Shown here: piece by piece, positions 17,935 through 25,757 of the stretch | How positions within the stretch are numbered: the first letter of the stretch is position 1 | Layout of the letters: every line of letters starts with the position of its first letter | Made by a program: the position numbers and the translations under genes | Assembly: GCA_028276405.1 (NCBI GenBank) | Contig: JAPYWJ010000002.1 | Coordinates: 27,313-91,312, forward strand | Length of the DNA: 64,000 nucleotides | DNA from: Hydrogenobacter sp. | GTDB taxonomy: Bacteria > Aquificota > Aquificia > Aquificales > Aquificaceae | Direction: 5' to 3' | Notes under the pieces: generated by a model | Databases searched by the model: none | Told to the model about the DNA's origin: nothing | Seen by the model: only the letters and a program-made list of their open reading frames with translations

Positions 17935-18746
17935 CTTTTACCTCCTTTTATCCTTCTGAAGATGTTTTTAATACCCTTTATAAGCCTTTTCCACTTAGAT
18001 TCTTTATTTCCTTCCCCGTTTACAAACTCTATCTTAATACTTTCTAAAGATTTGCCCTTTTGAAGTTTTTTAAGAAGTTTTGAAAGATCCCTTCTGAGCT
18101 TTTCAAGGTTTATACTGTAATAGACATCACCAAAAGGAGTTATTTTTCTAAGGCAGTCGCTTATGTGTTGTATTGTACTTTCCTTTTTCTTATAGGCTAA
18201 GGACAAGGATGATAACGCATCAAAAAAGTTAGCTTCCTTTCTGAATCTTTCTTTCTGAAACTCACAGTAACTTAAAAGCTCTTCGTAGAGTCCTTCGTTA
18301 AACATAATGGCAGATACATATACGGCATCGTAAGGTGTCATACTTCTACCGTAATGATGCACCCTGTTTATTACCCCCCAATATTTGACAACCTTTGAGC
18401 TAAAGGAGCTTATGTCTTTGCAGTACTTGTGATGTACGCTTATGAAGTGAAATCCCCTTTCGTCTATACGGTATATGTCTTTGCCAGTATAAGTGTTGCC
18501 ATGCAGGTCGCTGATGAAAAAGATATTCATCTCTGCCAGTATGTCTTTCCAAGAGTTTCTCATGTTGATAAAGTTCCTGCTGGCACACCTTAGAAATTGC
18601 TCTAACGGGATGTTAACATTGCCCACCTTTCTTATAAGCTGTACATAACAAAGAAGGTAAAGGATAAGCTCCCTTTTAGATGTGTCGTCAAGCACCTCAA
18701 GAAAGATACTCTCAAGCCTGTCGGTTTCCTTTATGTAATCTAACAT
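17847..18746 (-). CDS. Hypothetical protein (299 residues)
   Basis: I do not recognise this protein. It is soluble, mixed alpha/beta and Lys/Arg-rich towards the end. Segments such as NIFFISDLHGNTYTGKDIYRIDERGFHFISVHHKYCK and YDAVYVSAIMFNEGLYEELLSYCE are visible. The last 30 or so residues (after about 268) are read from DNA that also encodes the next gene and look compositionally different. In the adjacent frame a stop falls just before the next start codon, so a natural or sequencing frameshift near 17950 could have lengthened it. No Shine-Dalgarno sequence precedes the ATG; it is first in its run. Confidence 0.6.
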   Translation of the reverse strand: MLDYIKETDRLESIFLEVLDDTSKRELILYLLCYVQLIRKVGNVNIPLEQFLRCASRNFINMRNSWKDILAEMNIFFISDLHGNTYTGKDIYRIDERGFHFISVHHKYCKDISSFSSKVVKYWGVINRVHHYGRSMTPYDAVYVSAIMFNEGLYEELLSYCEFQKERFRKEANFFDALSSLSLAYKKKESTIQHISDCLRKITPFGDVYYSINLEKLRRDLSKLLKKLQKGKSLESIKIEFVNGEGNKESKWKRLIKGIKNIFRRIKGGKRWTLTTSETACYYSIEDCSKKRKNFLMES

Positions 18747-18796
18747 AACTTTAAATATTAAGCTTTTTTAAAGCCTGTGGCAAGTTAAGTTTGTGT

Positions 18797-19201
18797 TTAT
18801 CTTTCTTCTGGGCTATAAAGGAGTCCCGTTAAACCTCCCCACACGAGGTGAAGTATAAAGGTAGATATCTGAGCGTTCATAGTCATAGGTCTTTGAAACC
18901 ATTCAGCCCCTCCAAAAGCTCCTATTAGGGAGATCACTATGACCAGTATGTGCCAGAGAACGCCGTATATGAGTCCCTTTACAATCCCCGGTCCGGGTAT
19001 CTTGTTCCAAAGAAGCGCTAAGGGTATAGCAAAAAGGGTGGCATCTAACTGATGGTGAATAAACCAAGCAGGGTCTTTTAAACCGGGGAAGAGTCCAAAC
19101 AGCCCAAACCATTTGGCATAAACTCCATCCAAAAGCACCATGGCATAGCCACCCATCTGGCTTGCAAATATAAAGTTCCAAAGGTTAGCACCTTTCCACA
19201 T
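18797..19201 (-). CDS. Four-helix membrane protein, paralogue A
   Basis: The 134-residue protein has four predicted transmembrane segments and no recognised domain. Its C-terminal half (VKGLIYGVLWHILVIV ... GGAEWF ... FILHLVWGGLTGLLYS) is clearly related to the 153-residue protein at 25296-25757. The two are therefore paralogues with conserved WH, GGA and LH-VWGG positions. AGGAGGG 7 bases before the ATG gives a good start. It is the last gene of the CDGSH-pirin-methyltransferase cluster. The conserved His residues in helices could bind haem or metal, but that is speculation. Confidence 0.6.
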   Translation of the reverse strand: MWKGANLWNFIFASQMGGYAMVLLDGVYAKWFGLFGLFPGLKDPAWFIHHQLDATLFAIPLALLWNKIPGPGIVKGLIYGVLWHILVIVISLIGAFGGAEWFQRPMTMNAQISTFILHLVWGGLTGLLYSPEER

Positions 19202-19204
19202 GGT

Positions 19205-19435
19205 TTAACCCTCCTTATTTGCTATCCATTCCCAATGTTCTACAGCTTCATTAATCGCTTCCAAATGTTCACTTATAGAGTCGTATAGTTTCTTCATAAA
19301 TATTTCGCACCCTTCAACGGGAGCGTACGGAACAGTATCCTCGATATCTTTTATAAGCTTTTGCATATCTTGCTCGATGATCTTAAGTTTTTCCACATAG
19401 GATAAAAGACTTTCTTTTGGTAGACCCTGCTTCAT
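19205..19435 (-). CDS. Small helical protein, unknown function
   Basis: The 76-residue product is mostly helical and acidic (YVEKLKIIEQDMQKLIKDIEDTVP, SISEHLEAINEAVEHWEWIANKEG), with one Cys. The start ATG overlaps the methyltransferase stop (ATGA) and has AGGAGGT 7-8 bases upstream, so it should be expressed. I do not recognise a family. It sits in the operon between a methyltransferase and a four-helix membrane protein. Confidence 0.55.
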   Translation of the reverse strand: MKQGLPKESLLSYVEKLKIIEQDMQKLIKDIEDTVPYAPVEGCEIFMKKLYDSISEHLEAINEAVEHWEWIANKEG

Positions 19436-20010
19436 GATGGCACCTCCTTAGTTAATACTAAAAAGTAATGGTAGGGGAATACATTTAACCTTTCCGTTAA
19501 AAGGAAACCGTTACTTTCTAAAAGTTCTACAGCTCTATCCTCTGGTATTCTCTCTTCTATAGGCGGTCCTGCTGGAGATGGTATGGGGTGCCAATCTATA
19601 ACAATAATCTTGGCATTTGATTTGGAAATTCTTTTAACTTCCGATAGAAACTTTGAAGGATAAAGAAGCTCATGCAAAAGATTTGCCATAAGCACTCTAT
19701 CTGCCACACCATCAGCAAGGGGTATTTCCTCTTCGCTACATTTGATGAATTCCACTTTTGTTTCTAATCCTAACTGTTTTACCCTTTGCTGGCATATTTC
19801 AAGCATTTTGTCCTCTGAATCTACCGCGTACACTTTTTTACATTTAGAGGCTAATGGTATAGTAAAGTAGCCGGGTCCGCATCCTAAATCCACCCACACT
19901 TCTTCCGGGAACGGCTTTACCCTTTCTAAGAAAACTTCTGTGCTTTGCCACTTCTCTCTTTCGGGGTTTAAAAGAGCCTGCCAGTTTTCTGAAGGAAACT
20001 TGAAAACCAT
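19432..20010 (-). CDS. SAM-dependent methyltransferase (class I)
   Basis: The 192-residue protein has the Rossmann methyltransferase motifs. Motif I is VWVDLGCGPGYFTIPLA, the acidic end of strand 2 is in VYAVDSEDKMLEICQQR, and motif IV lies around DRVLMANLLHELL, as in UbiE/COQ5-like small-molecule methyltransferases. The C-terminal beta pair ends in VFPYHYFLVLTKE. I use the ATG that overlaps the pirin stop (TGATG); a GTG one codon upstream is also possible. The substrate is unknown. The operon with pirin and CDGSH genes suggests quinone, redox or metalloid chemistry, but nothing in the sequence decides this. Confidence 0.85.
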   Translation of the reverse strand: MVFKFPSENWQALLNPEREKWQSTEVFLERVKPFPEEVWVDLGCGPGYFTIPLASKCKKVYAVDSEDKMLEICQQRVKQLGLETKVEFIKCSEEEIPLADGVADRVLMANLLHELLYPSKFLSEVKRISKSNAKIIVIDWHPIPSPAGPPIEERIPEDRAVELLESNGFLLTERLNVFPYHYFLVLTKEVPS

Positions 20011-20795
20011 CACGCAAACCTCCCCTCTCTGTATTCCCTTAATGTTTGCTCAATCTCTTCCCATGTGTTCATTACAAAAGGACCAAAGCGGGCTAAGGGT
20101 TCTTTTAGGGGTTTTGCGCTTCCCACAATAAAAACTGCATCGTGAATGGCTGTGATTTCAATCTCATCCTCATTCCATACAATAAGGGCTGGTGCTTCAA
20201 CTTTCAATGAACCTGACGATACAATACCTTCAGATAGGGCTACGAATGTGTTGCTTCCCTCTTTTGGCAAAAGAGAAAACTTGCCTCCCTTTTTGAGCTT
20301 TACATGTAAATACACAACGGGATAAAAACTATTTTCTTTGATATGTCCCCTTGCAAGATCCCACACCTGACACAGTGCGGTGTCTTCAATGAGCTGTGCA
20401 GGAAAATTGTAATAAAAAGGTTCTGACATCTTTTTATCTTTAGGGTTGTTAAGCCAAAGTTGGAACCCCCACAAGAACCCATCACTTACTAAGGGCATTT
20501 CAGAATGGAGCACTCCTCTTCCTGCGTTCATCCACTGGAGCCAACCATCTTCTAATATACCCTCGGCACCAGTGCTATCTATGTGTTGGAAGCGCCCCTT
20601 TATCATGTAAGTAAGTGTCTGGAAACCTCTGTGAGGGTGTTCTGGAAAACCCTTCAGGTAGTCTTCAGGGTTTGAGCTTTTAAACTCGTCCAGCAGAAGG
20701 AAAGGATCAAGCTCTCTAAGGTAAGAACTTCCTATGTATCTTCTTAGCCGAACGCCTGCACCATCTATCACTTCAACCGCAGGATAGACTTTCAT
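20010..20795 (-). CDS. Pirin family protein
   Basis: The 261-residue bicupin has the pirin signatures. [18 protein letters not shown] holds the first two metal-binding His, followed by a third His and a Glu in [42 protein letters not shown] and a C-terminal cupin ending in [18 protein letters not shown] complete the family. Pirins bind iron and some have quercetinase activity; the bacterial role is usually unknown. ATGA overlaps join it to the CDGSH gene upstream and the methyltransferase downstream. Confidence 0.93.
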   Translation of the reverse strand: MKVYPAVEVIDGAGVRLRRYIGSSYLRELDPFLLLDEFKSSNPEDYLKGFPEHPHRGFQTLTYMIKGRFQHIDSTGAEGILEDGWLQWMNAGRGVLHSEMPLVSDGFLWGFQLWLNNPKDKKMSEPFYYNFPAQLIEDTALCQVWDLARGHIKENSFYPVVYLHVKLKKGGKFSLLPKEGSNTFVALSEGIVSSGSLKVEAPALIVWNEDEIEITAIHDAVFIVGSAKPLKEPLARFGPFVMNTWEEIEQTLREYREGRFA

Positions 20796-20980
20796 ATTTC
20801 AGTTCTACCTTTTTCATCGTATATGTAAAGCTTTCCCTCTTCTTCGTCCTTTGCCCTTTTATGAGAACCGTCGCAAAAAGGCTTGTTCTTAGAAAGCCCA
20901 CACTGACATATAAAGTATGTCTCACCTCCCACTTCAAGCTTGTAAGGACCTTTCTCTGTGTGCTTTACAAGCCTTGCCAT
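20792..20980 (-). CDS. CDGSH iron-sulfur domain protein
   Basis: The 62-residue protein carries a single CDGSH [2Fe-2S] domain with ligands Cys25, Cys27, Cys36 and His40 ([21 protein letters not shown]). The 3Cys-1His coordination gives a pH-sensitive, transferable cluster. The N-terminal [18 protein letters not shown] form is typical of bacterial single-domain members (about 60-80 residues). GGAGG precedes the ATG and a promoter with TTGACA lies upstream, so it leads the operon with pirin, methyltransferase and two small proteins. Confidence 0.93.
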   Translation of the reverse strand: MARLVKHTEKGPYKLEVGGETYFICQCGLSKNKPFCDGSHKRAKDEEEGKLYIYDEKGRTEI

Positions 20981-20999
20981 ACCCTACACCTCCTACCTC

Positions 21000-21030
21000 A
21001 TTATCTTATCCTTATTTATAACCTTGTCAA
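21000..21030 (-). promoter_or_regulatory. Promoter of the CDGSH-pirin operon
   Basis: Read on the minus strand, a perfect TTGACA (21025-21030) is followed after 19 bases by GATAAT (21000-21005), and then a GGAGG leads to the CDGSH start at 20980. The 19-base spacing is longer than ideal, so the exact -10 may be shifted by one or two bases. Confidence 0.5.
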
Positions 21031-21070
21031 GAAGTGACTTTTATGATACTTAATAACTTTTCTGTCTTAT

Positions 21071-21604
21071 TTAAAAACCATCACTCCAAAAGCCCTTTCT
21101 CTCTTCTCTTGCCTTTCTTTGGGCGGACAATAAAACCTCTTGGTATTTAACATTTGGCGGTATAGTGTACACCTGAGCATAACCCTCCCTTACAAGAACT
21201 TCGTTTAGCATGCGTCCATCAGGTAACCAAACATAGGCTAATATTCTGCCGTATTTGTCCGTAAGCTGCACATCTGTCTCTAAGTATACAGTGGTACCCT
21301 CTGGTATTAGGCTTTTCGTAAACTTATAGGCTGTCTTACCCATCTTGATAATGTCTTCTATTGGCATGCCGGTTTTTTCTGCATCTCTGCGTGCCTTTGG
21401 GTTGTTGCGGCTTTCTGGCGTATCTACACCTATAAGCCTGACCTTTATTTCCTCTCCGTTAGCTACGCAGTGGAAGGTATCACCGTCAACAACCTTGCTT
21501 ACTTTACAAGGGATGTTCTTAGAATTCTGTGTTATAACTACCCTTTCCTGGGATAGGCACGAAAAAGAAGCCATCAACAAAAGCAGAACAAAGAGTTTTT
21601 TCAT
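21071..21604 (-). CDS. Secreted thermonuclease (SNase family)
   Basis: I place the start at ATG 21602-21604, overlapping the permease stop (ATGA), giving 177 residues with a signal peptide ([19 protein letters not shown]). The Cys after the hydrophobic stretch could be a lipobox (SFSC). The SNase fold motifs are clear: [30 protein letters not shown] holds the catalytic Asp and Arg, and [23 protein letters not shown] and ERKGFW are later signatures. It probably degrades extracellular or periplasmic nucleic acid with calcium. Longer in-frame starts would lie inside the permease gene. Confidence 0.9.
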   Translation of the reverse strand: MKKLFVLLLLMASFSCLSQERVVITQNSKNIPCKVSKVVDGDTFHCVANGEEIKVRLIGVDTPESRNNPKARRDAEKTGMPIEDIIKMGKTAYKFTKSLIPEGTTVYLETDVQLTDKYGRILAYVWLPDGRMLNEVLVREGYAQVYTIPPNVKYQEVLLSAQRKAREERKGFWSDGF

Positions 21605-22992
21605 GGTTTGTAAGACCTCTCTTGAACTCTGCTGTTTCTGTAGCCGTATACAAGGTAGAGGAATATCCCAAGGGCGTTCCACAGGAAAAACCTTATCCAA
21701 GTTTCCTTAGGAAGACCCCCCATGATAAAAATCAGAAGGAAAAGGTTTATAGGAAGTAATAGTTTTGCATAGGGTATTCTAAAAGTGGGTACGACATCAC
21801 CGCTTCTTCTAAGAAGTATAACGCCTACGCCCACCATAAAGTACGCAAATAAAGTACCTATATTAACGAGTTCTGCCAGCACTTTAAGAGGTACAAAGCC
21901 AGCAAGCAACGACAGTATGATGCCACCTGTTAATGTGGATACATAAGGGGTCTTAAACTTACTGTGGACAGCAGAAAGCTTTTGGGGAAGTAGCCCATCT
22001 CTGGATAGAGCATAGATTATACGAGTAAAACCAAGCCCCATAACGAGCATCACGCTTGTTATTGTTATAACCGCCCCCGTAGCTATCAGGTTAGCTAAAC
22101 CTTTGTTTCCCACCTTGAGCATGGCATAAGCTAAGGCGTCTGGTACGTTGAGCTCTCTGTAATTGACCATACCTACTAGAACGAAGCTAACAGACATATA
22201 AAGCAGAGTGCTCACACCTAAAGACAAAATAAGACCTAGAGGGACATTTCTTGTGGGGTTTTTTGTTTCTTCTGCAACAGTGGATACAGCATCAAAACCA
22301 AGATAGGCAAATATGATAAGAGAGGCCGCATGCCAAACGCCTGTCCATCCGTAGGGAAGAAAGTTCTCAAGATGCTTAAAGTCCACATACTTTATACCAA
22401 AAAAGAGAAAAGTAAGAAGAGTTGCTATCTTCAAGACTACTATCAGGCTATTCACCGTAGCGCTTTCTTTAATGCCTATGGTTAGAAGAAAAAATACCGC
22501 TACTACACCGAGTAATGCAAAAATATCTACAACGGTACCTTTTGCAGGATCATAGGCACCCGTAAGAAATACGGGCAGAGTAAAGCCAAAGTTCTGCTCA
22601 AGGAAAGTACGAAGGTAGCCAGACCATCCCGTGGCAACCGCGGCTGTAGCAACTCCGTACTCCACCAGCAAGTTCCAACCTACAAGCCATGCAACTATCT
22701 CACCTATTGTTGCGTATGTATAACTGTAAGCACTTCCAGATATGGGGTAAGCTGAGCTAAGTTCTGCATAAACTAACGCGCTAATACCTATAGCTACAGC
22801 ACCCAAAAGAAAGGAAAGCACTATACCCGGACCAGCATAAAGAGCAGCTGCCTGTCCAGTTATCACAAATATACCAGCGCCTATTATAGCACCTATACCT
22901 AAGAAAGTTAAGTCAAATAGGCCAAGCTTTCTGGGAAACCTACCTTCATCCACAGCATAACACTTTTTTCTGAAAAAATCCCTCCATAACAT
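21601..22992 (-). CDS. APC superfamily amino acid permease
   Basis: I prefer the ATG 22990-22992 ([11 protein letters not shown]) over an in-frame TTG at 23001, because the TATAAT at 23001-23006 would place transcription start after the TTG. The 463-residue protein has twelve helices and the APC motif [26 protein letters not shown] in helix 1. It also has [41 protein letters not shown] and [28 protein letters not shown]. These match the cationic amino acid transporter-like (YfnA/CAT) branch. The substrate is not certain. The gene is divergent from mqnD and overlaps the thermonuclease gene. Confidence 0.9.
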   Translation of the reverse strand: MLWRDFFRKKCYAVDEGRFPRKLGLFDLTFLGIGAIIGAGIFVITGQAAALYAGPGIVLSFLLGAVAIGISALVYAELSSAYPISGSAYSYTYATIGEIVAWLVGWNLLVEYGVATAAVATGWSGYLRTFLEQNFGFTLPVFLTGAYDPAKGTVVDIFALLGVVAVFFLLTIGIKESATVNSLIVVLKIATLLTFLFFGIKYVDFKHLENFLPYGWTGVWHAASLIIFAYLGFDAVSTVAEETKNPTRNVPLGLILSLGVSTLLYMSVSFVLVGMVNYRELNVPDALAYAMLKVGNKGLANLIATGAVITITSVMLVMGLGFTRIIYALSRDGLLPQKLSAVHSKFKTPYVSTLTGGIILSLLAGFVPLKVLAELVNIGTLFAYFMVGVGVILLRRSGDVVPTFRIPYAKLLLPINLFLLIFIMGGLPKETWIRFFLWNALGIFLYLVYGYRNSRVQERSYKP

Positions 22993-23030
22993 GCTTCTCA
23001 ATTATAGCATTTTATGTATAATTTATTCGG
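22993..23030. promoter_or_regulatory. Divergent leaderless-type promoters, permease / mqnD
   Basis: Plus strand: TATAAT at 23017-23022 ends 8 bases before the mqnD ATG. Minus strand: TATAAT (23001-23006) ends 8 bases before the permease ATG. Neither start codon has a Shine-Dalgarno sequence. No TTGACA-like -35 is seen for either. With normal spacing the transcripts would start one or two bases before the ATG. Confidence 0.55.
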
Positions 23031-23867
23031 ATGAAACTCAGGATAGCTCATAGCCCAGACTCGGACGACGCTTTTATGTTTTACCCTATGGTGTTTGGAC
23101 TTATAGACACGGAAGGATTGTCCTTTGAACATGTGCTTGCAGACATAGAAACCTTAAACAGATGCGCTTTTGAGGGAACTTACGAGATATCTGCCATCTC
23201 CTTTCACGCATACCCTTATGTTGCGGGCAAATACCTTGTCCTACCAAGTGGTGGAAGTGTAGGAGACGGATACGGACCCATAGTGGTGTCCAAAAAGCCC
23301 TTAGACACGCTCAGAGGTAAAAAGGTGGCTGTGCCAGGCAGACTCACTACCGCTTACCTAATCCTCAAGCTGTACGAACCTGACTTTTACGAGGAGGTTC
23401 TGCCTTTTGATCAGATCATGGATGCTGTAGAAAAACAGCTAACAGATGCAGGGCTTGTAATACACGAAGGACAGATAAGTTATGAAGATAGAGGACTTTT
23501 GAAGTTTATAGATTTAGGTCAATGGTGGAAAGAAAAGACTGGTCTACCTTTGCCTCTTGGATGCAACGTGGTAAGAAAGGACCTGGGTGTAGACACTATA
23601 AAGAAGGTGGAAAGGGTGATGAAAAGAAGCGTGGAATACGCCCTTTCTAACCAAGAAAGAGCCTTAGAGTACGCAAGAAATTACGCAAGGGACATAAAGG
23701 ATAGCCAAGAGAAAACAGAGAAGTTTGTAAGCATGTATGTAAACCAAAGGACCATAGATTACGGAGAGGATGGCAGGCAAGCGGTTAGACTAATGCTTCA
23801 GTGGGGTACAGAAAGGGGGATAATAAAAGCTCAAGTTCCAAAGATAATTTTCTCTGATGAGATGTGA
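23031..23867 (+). CDS. mqnD: 1,4-dihydroxy-6-naphthoate synthase MqnD
   Basis: The 278-residue protein has the MqnD/periplasmic-binding-protein-like fold. The N-terminal block LRIAHSPDSDDAFMFYPMVFGLID is diagnostic, and GGSVGDGYGPIVVSKKPL and LPLGCNVVRKDLG follow. MqnD converts cyclic de-hypoxanthine futalosine to 1,4-dihydroxy-6-naphthoate in the futalosine route to menaquinone-type quinones. Aquificaceae use (demethyl)menathioquinones, which agrees. The gene ends 14 bases before tRNA-Arg. It has no Shine-Dalgarno sequence, and its TATAAT sits 8 bases from the start codon. Confidence 0.93.
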   Translation: MKLRIAHSPDSDDAFMFYPMVFGLIDTEGLSFEHVLADIETLNRCAFEGTYEISAISFHAYPYVAGKYLVLPSGGSVGDGYGPIVVSKKPLDTLRGKKVAVPGRLTTAYLILKLYEPDFYEEVLPFDQIMDAVEKQLTDAGLVIHEGQISYEDRGLLKFIDLGQWWKEKTGLPLPLGCNVVRKDLGVDTIKKVERVMKRSVEYALSNQERALEYARNYARDIKDSQEKTEKFVSMYVNQRTIDYGEDGRQAVRLMLQWGTERGIIKAQVPKIIFSDEM

Positions 23868-23873
23868 TATATT
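23868..23873 (+). promoter_or_regulatory. -10 element of tRNA-Arg
   Basis: TATATT ends 8 bases before the first base of the tRNA. Transcription would therefore start about two bases before, or at, the mature 5' end. It lies directly after the mqnD stop codon. No convincing -35 is visible. Confidence 0.4.
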
Positions 23874-23881
23874 AAGTATTA

Positions 23882-23955
23882 GTCCCCGTAGCTCAGGAGG
23901 ATAGAGCGCGAGATTCCTAATCTCGAGGTCGGAGGTTCGACTCCTCCCGGGGACG
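23882..23955 (+). tRNA. tRNA-Arg (anticodon CCT)
   Basis: A complete cloverleaf can be folded. The acceptor stem GTCCCCG (23882-23888) pairs with CGGGGAC (23948-23954), with discriminator G at 23955. The D stem is GCTC/GAGC, and the anticodon stem CGAGA/TCTCG encloses TTCCTAA with anticodon CCT at 23916-23918. The T arm GGAGG/CCTCC has a TTCGACT loop. CCA is not encoded. It decodes AGG. The macro-domain start codon follows 8 bases after the discriminator base. Confidence 0.97.
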
Positions 23956-23963
23956 CTTTGGGC

Positions 23964-24455
23964 ATGGAGATAGTTATAATAGAAGGTAGCTTGCTACAAG
24001 TAGAGGCAGACCTCATAGTAAACCCAGCTAACTCCTTAGGGTACATGGGTGGTGGAGTAGCGGGTGTTATAAAAAGAGTGGGGGGAAGTATTATTGAAGA
24101 GGAAGCGGTTATTAAGGCTCCTATTCCCATAGGTTCTGCCATCATCACAACCGCAGGTAGTCTTCCTTTTAAAGGAGTTATACACGCACCCACTATGGAA
24201 GAGCCAGCCATGGAAACCACAGAGGAAAAAGTAAGAAAGGCAGTAAGAGCAAGCCTTGAACTTGCTGATAAGATGGGTTTTAAAAGCATAGCTATGCCAG
24301 GAATGGGAACCGGTGTGGGAAAACTTCCCAAAGACATTGCAGCAAAGGCTATGATAGAAGAGATAAAAAGCTTTAAAGCTGTAAACCTTGAAAAAGTATT
24401 GCTTGTAGATATTGATAAGGAACTGGTCCAAAAGTGGAGGGATTATGCCCGTTGA
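23964..24455 (+). CDS. Macro domain protein (ADP-ribose binding/deacetylase)
   Basis: The 163-residue single-domain protein has the macro-domain signatures: GSLLQVEADLIVNPANSLGYMGGGVAGVIKRVGG, PIPIGSAIITTAGSLPFKGVIHAPTM, and IAMPGMGTGVGKLP. These loops bind the adenosine diphosphate ribose moiety; many bacterial members remove O-acetyl or ADP-ribosyl groups. The ATG lies only 8 bases after the tRNA-Arg end, so once the tRNA is cut out the mRNA would be nearly leaderless. An in-frame TTG two codons earlier is less likely. It overlaps the HisZ-like gene by 11 bases. Confidence 0.92.
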   Translation: MEIVIIEGSLLQVEADLIVNPANSLGYMGGGVAGVIKRVGGSIIEEEAVIKAPIPIGSAIITTAGSLPFKGVIHAPTMEEPAMETTEEKVRKAVRASLELADKMGFKSIAMPGMGTGVGKLPKDIAAKAMIEEIKSFKAVNLEKVLLVDIDKELVQKWRDYAR

Positions 24456-25299
24456 AGAAAGGTTCTTTTCCTTTGATGACTCTGAGAGGCTAAAGCAGTC
24501 CTTTTTAAATGCGTGCCTAGTGTTTGAAGACTACAAGTTTCTTATGCTTCCTACCATAGAAAGGCATGAGCATAAGATTATCACCCAGCACTACAGACCT
24601 TTTTTTATAGGGACATGCCAAGATGGCGGCTTTTTGAGCCTTAGAGCAGACTGGACTGTGAGCCTTGCAAGATTCCTCTCAAGCCTGAGACACTTGGAAC
24701 TACCGTTAAAAGTTTTTTACTGGGGAAATGTGTTCTCACTCGTGGGTGATTCAGAAAGGTTTCAGATGGGTATAGAACACTTGGGTGTTAAAGAAGTGTA
24801 CAGCGATGCGGAGGTAATAAGAAAGCTCTGCGAATACCTAAGGATATGTTCTGTAATAGATTTTGTCGTGAATGTAGGTCATATGGGTATAGTAAACCGT
24901 ATGTTGGAGAAGTATCCAGATAAACACAGGATAATAAAAGCCATGTTTGAAAAGAACTTCTCAGAGTTACAGAGTTATACAGAACTTACGGAACTCCTCT
25001 ACATGCAAGGTGGTAAAGAGGTAATTCAAGAGTTTGCAAGTAAGCACAGTGAGTTTTCTCGGGAGTGCGGAGAACTGCTCGAGATATCCGAGTACTTAGA
25101 AAACATTCCTGTGGTTTTTGACCTGTCAGAGATTAGGTTACAACCTTATTATACGGGGATAGTTTTCGAAGTTTTTCACCCAAGGCTTGGTTATCCCTTG
25201 GCAGGAGGTGGAAGATACGACAAACTTTACAGTCTTTTTGGAAGGGACATACCAGCAGTAGGTGGTGCTGTTTATTTGGATAGACTTCTTGAGCTTTAG
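24445..25299 (+). CDS. hisZ: ATP phosphoribosyltransferase regulatory subunit HisZ-like
   Basis: I place the start at ATG 24445 with GGAGG 4 bases upstream, giving 284 residues. The protein is a class II aaRS-like catalytic core without the anticodon domain. Motif 2-like LRADWTVSLARFLSS, YWGNVFSLVGDSERFQMGIEHLG and the motif 3-like LGYPLAGGGRYDKLYSLFG match HisZ, the paralogue of HisRS that partners the short HisG in histidine synthesis. It lacks complete HisRS ATP-binding residues. HisZ is often about 390 residues, so this is a short form. A HisRS-related protein of other function cannot be excluded. Confidence 0.8.
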   Translation: MPVEERFFSFDDSERLKQSFLNACLVFEDYKFLMLPTIERHEHKIITQHYRPFFIGTCQDGGFLSLRADWTVSLARFLSSLRHLELPLKVFYWGNVFSLVGDSERFQMGIEHLGVKEVYSDAEVIRKLCEYLRICSVIDFVVNVGHMGIVNRMLEKYPDKHRIIKAMFEKNFSELQSYTELTELLYMQGGKEVIQEFASKHSEFSRECGELLEISEYLENIPVVFDLSEIRLQPYYTGIVFEVFHPRLGYPLAGGGRYDKLYSLFGRDIPAVGGAVYLDRLLEL

Positions 25300-25757
25300 T
25301 CTTTTTGCGAGTAAAGAAAACCCAATGTCCCTCCCCATACCATGTGGAGAAAAAACAAAGAAACTTGGCTGGAAAAGGAAGCAGACATCATAGCCGTAGA
25401 AAACTTAGCACCACCTAAGGAAGTTATAAGAAGAAAAAGTACAACACACACATGCCAAAAAGCTCCAAAGACAATACCCTTTGCCACACCCCATTTAAAG
25501 GGCAGTCTGCGGTAAACAGCAGGATGTACAAAGAAAAGGGCAAGAACTACCGAGTTTGCCATGTGTCCCAAAACCATGATCACATCCTCAAAACCGTTGA
25601 ACATACCAAACTGTTTTATTATGTTCAGATACTCTCTGTAAGTACCAAAAAGCCCCAGAAAGCCGTCCATCATAATATCCACAGCCATCATCACATAACC
25701 CGCGACCAAAGAAGAAAAAAGGTAGCTGAAAAAGTTCACTTCACTGATCACCCTCAA
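25296..25757 (-). CDS. Four-helix membrane protein, paralogue B
   Basis: The product is up to 153 residues with four transmembrane helices. It shares with the protein at 18797-19201 the pattern KGIVFGAFWHVCVV ... GGA ... FFLHMVWGGTLGFLYS, so the two are a paralogous pair of unknown function. There is no ATG near the N-terminus: a TTG at 25757 and GTGs at 25751 and 25739 are the candidate starts, and none has an ideally spaced Shine-Dalgarno sequence. It overlaps the uvrC 3' end by up to 17 bases and the convergent hisZ by 4 bases. Confidence 0.6.
   Translation of the reverse strand: MRVISEVNFFSYLFSSLVAGYVMMAVDIMMDGFLGLFGTYREYLNIIKQFGMFNGFEDVIMVLGHMANSVVLALFFVHPAVYRRLPFKWGVAKGIVFGAFWHVCVVLFLLITSLGGAKFSTAMMSASFSSQVSLFFLHMVWGGTLGFLYSQKD

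Noticed and set aside
24036..24431. Two minus-strand ORFs over the macro-domain gene
   Set aside because: Both are antisense to a clear macro-domain protein; their sequences look like reverse-strand shadows.
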